Shown in pieces: positions 21,050 through 21,128 of a stretch of DNA of 21,128 nt; position 1 is the stretch's first letter, and the number at the start of each line of letters is the position of its first letter. Position numbers and translations under genes: made by a program. Below the pieces are notes generated by a model that ran no database searches, was not told where the DNA came from, and saw only the letters and a list, made by a program, of their open reading frames with translations. Origin of the DNA: Chloroflexia bacterium (lineage in GTDB: Bacteria; Chloroflexota; Chloroflexia; Thermomicrobiales; JALYUS01); contig JAICIL010000035.1 in NCBI GenBank assembly GCA_025924435.1, positions 1-21,128 on the forward strand. The letters run 5' to 3'.

Positions 21050-21128
21050 ATGCGAATCGTCACGGCGGCGGAGATGCGTTCACTTGAGGAGGCCGCGTTC
21101 GCGCGCGGCGTCGAAGCGCCCGCGCTGA
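21050..21128 (+). CDS. nnr: NAD(P)H-hydrate epimerase (probably bifunctional with dehydratase), N-terminal fragment
   Basis: Only the first 26 codons are present; the gene continues past the right edge. The visible sequence MRIVTAAEMRSLEEAAFARG matches the start of the YjeF_N epimerase domain (typically TAAEMRALDRAA). Bacterial full-length versions carry a second, ADP-dependent dehydratase domain. Together these repair hydrated NADH and NADPH. GAGGAG at 21035-21040 lies nine bases upstream of ATG 21050; nearby ATGs at 21042 and 21045 are out of frame. It follows acpS by 51 bases, the usual arrangement. Bifunctionality is inferred from family habit, not seen. Confidence 0.8.
   Translation, partial: MRIVTAAEMRSLEEAAFARGVEAPAL

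Noticed and set aside
19312..21063. 583-codon minus-strand frame opposite ugd and acpS
   Set aside because: Shadow frame; ugd and acpS on the plus strand have full motifs.
1..21128. tRNA, rRNA, CRISPR, riboswitch, insertion sequence or phage genes
   Set aside because: No cloverleaf, regularly spaced repeat array, conserved riboswitch core or transposase/integrase motif was seen in any intergenic gap; most gaps are under 130 bases.

Overview
This is a gene-dense stretch of bacterial chromosome with high GC (roughly two thirds G+C by eye). Every long gene is intact, with short gaps, frequent 4 to 23 bp overlaps and strong GC bias at third codon positions. The gene set and protein style (YebC-RuvC-TlyA-NadK-LarB, a split B12-dependent mutase subunit next to MeaB, a FecR-domain surface protein, AcpS next to the NAD(P)H-hydrate repair enzyme) suggest Chloroflexota, possibly the Thermomicrobia/Sphaerobacter side. 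That placement is inference from protein flavour; no rRNA gene is present. No tRNA, CRISPR array, insertion sequence or phage gene was found.

Left part (1-4980): the 5' end of an FGGY sugar kinase runs off the left edge on the minus strand. A 122 bp palindromic repeat element follows, then signal peptidase I (lepB) and an overlapping hyuA-hyuB pair (ATP-dependent hydantoinase/oxoprolinase family).

Region 5035-7215: a minus-strand operon (VOC/glyoxalase-fold protein, 76-residue hypothetical protein, NADPH-dependent FMN reductase) is divergent from a SufR-like winged-helix regulator with three C-terminal cysteines. The control region between them holds two promoters and an inverted repeat, so this looks like a locally regulated redox or detoxification unit.

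Region 7336-11126: a plus-strand housekeeping operon, yebC-ruvC-tlyA-nadK-larB. LarB starts nickel-pincer cofactor synthesis from a nicotinic-acid dinucleotide; no larC or larE is in the window.

Region 11082-15244: a minus-strand operon, transcribed as glycosyltransferase, pth, 3-hydroxyacyl-CoA dehydrogenase, stand-alone B12-binding mutase subunit, meaB. Its last gene overlaps the end of larB antisense by 45 bp.

Region 15355-21128: a TatA/B-like protein with an 11-residue helical repeat, a convergent YbgC-type thioesterase, tgt, a FecR-domain protein with a probable carbohydrate-binding C-terminus behind a very good sigma-70 promoter, UDP-glucose 6-dehydrogenase, holo-ACP synthase, and the first 26 codons of an NAD(P)H-hydrate epimerase/dehydratase.

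The most striking non-coding signal is the palindrome GTATAC. I found five copies, all outside genes: one in each of the four divergent intergenic regions and one in the leader of the FecR-domain gene. Four read as a TATACT -10 box towards one neighbour and as TATACC or TATACG towards the other, as expected for symmetric, possibly bidirectional promoters. I see no clearly novel multi-gene system. The best leads are the GTATAC promoters, the SufR-like/VOC/FMN-reductase locus, the hendecad repeat in the Tat protein and the altered GTPase motifs in MeaB.
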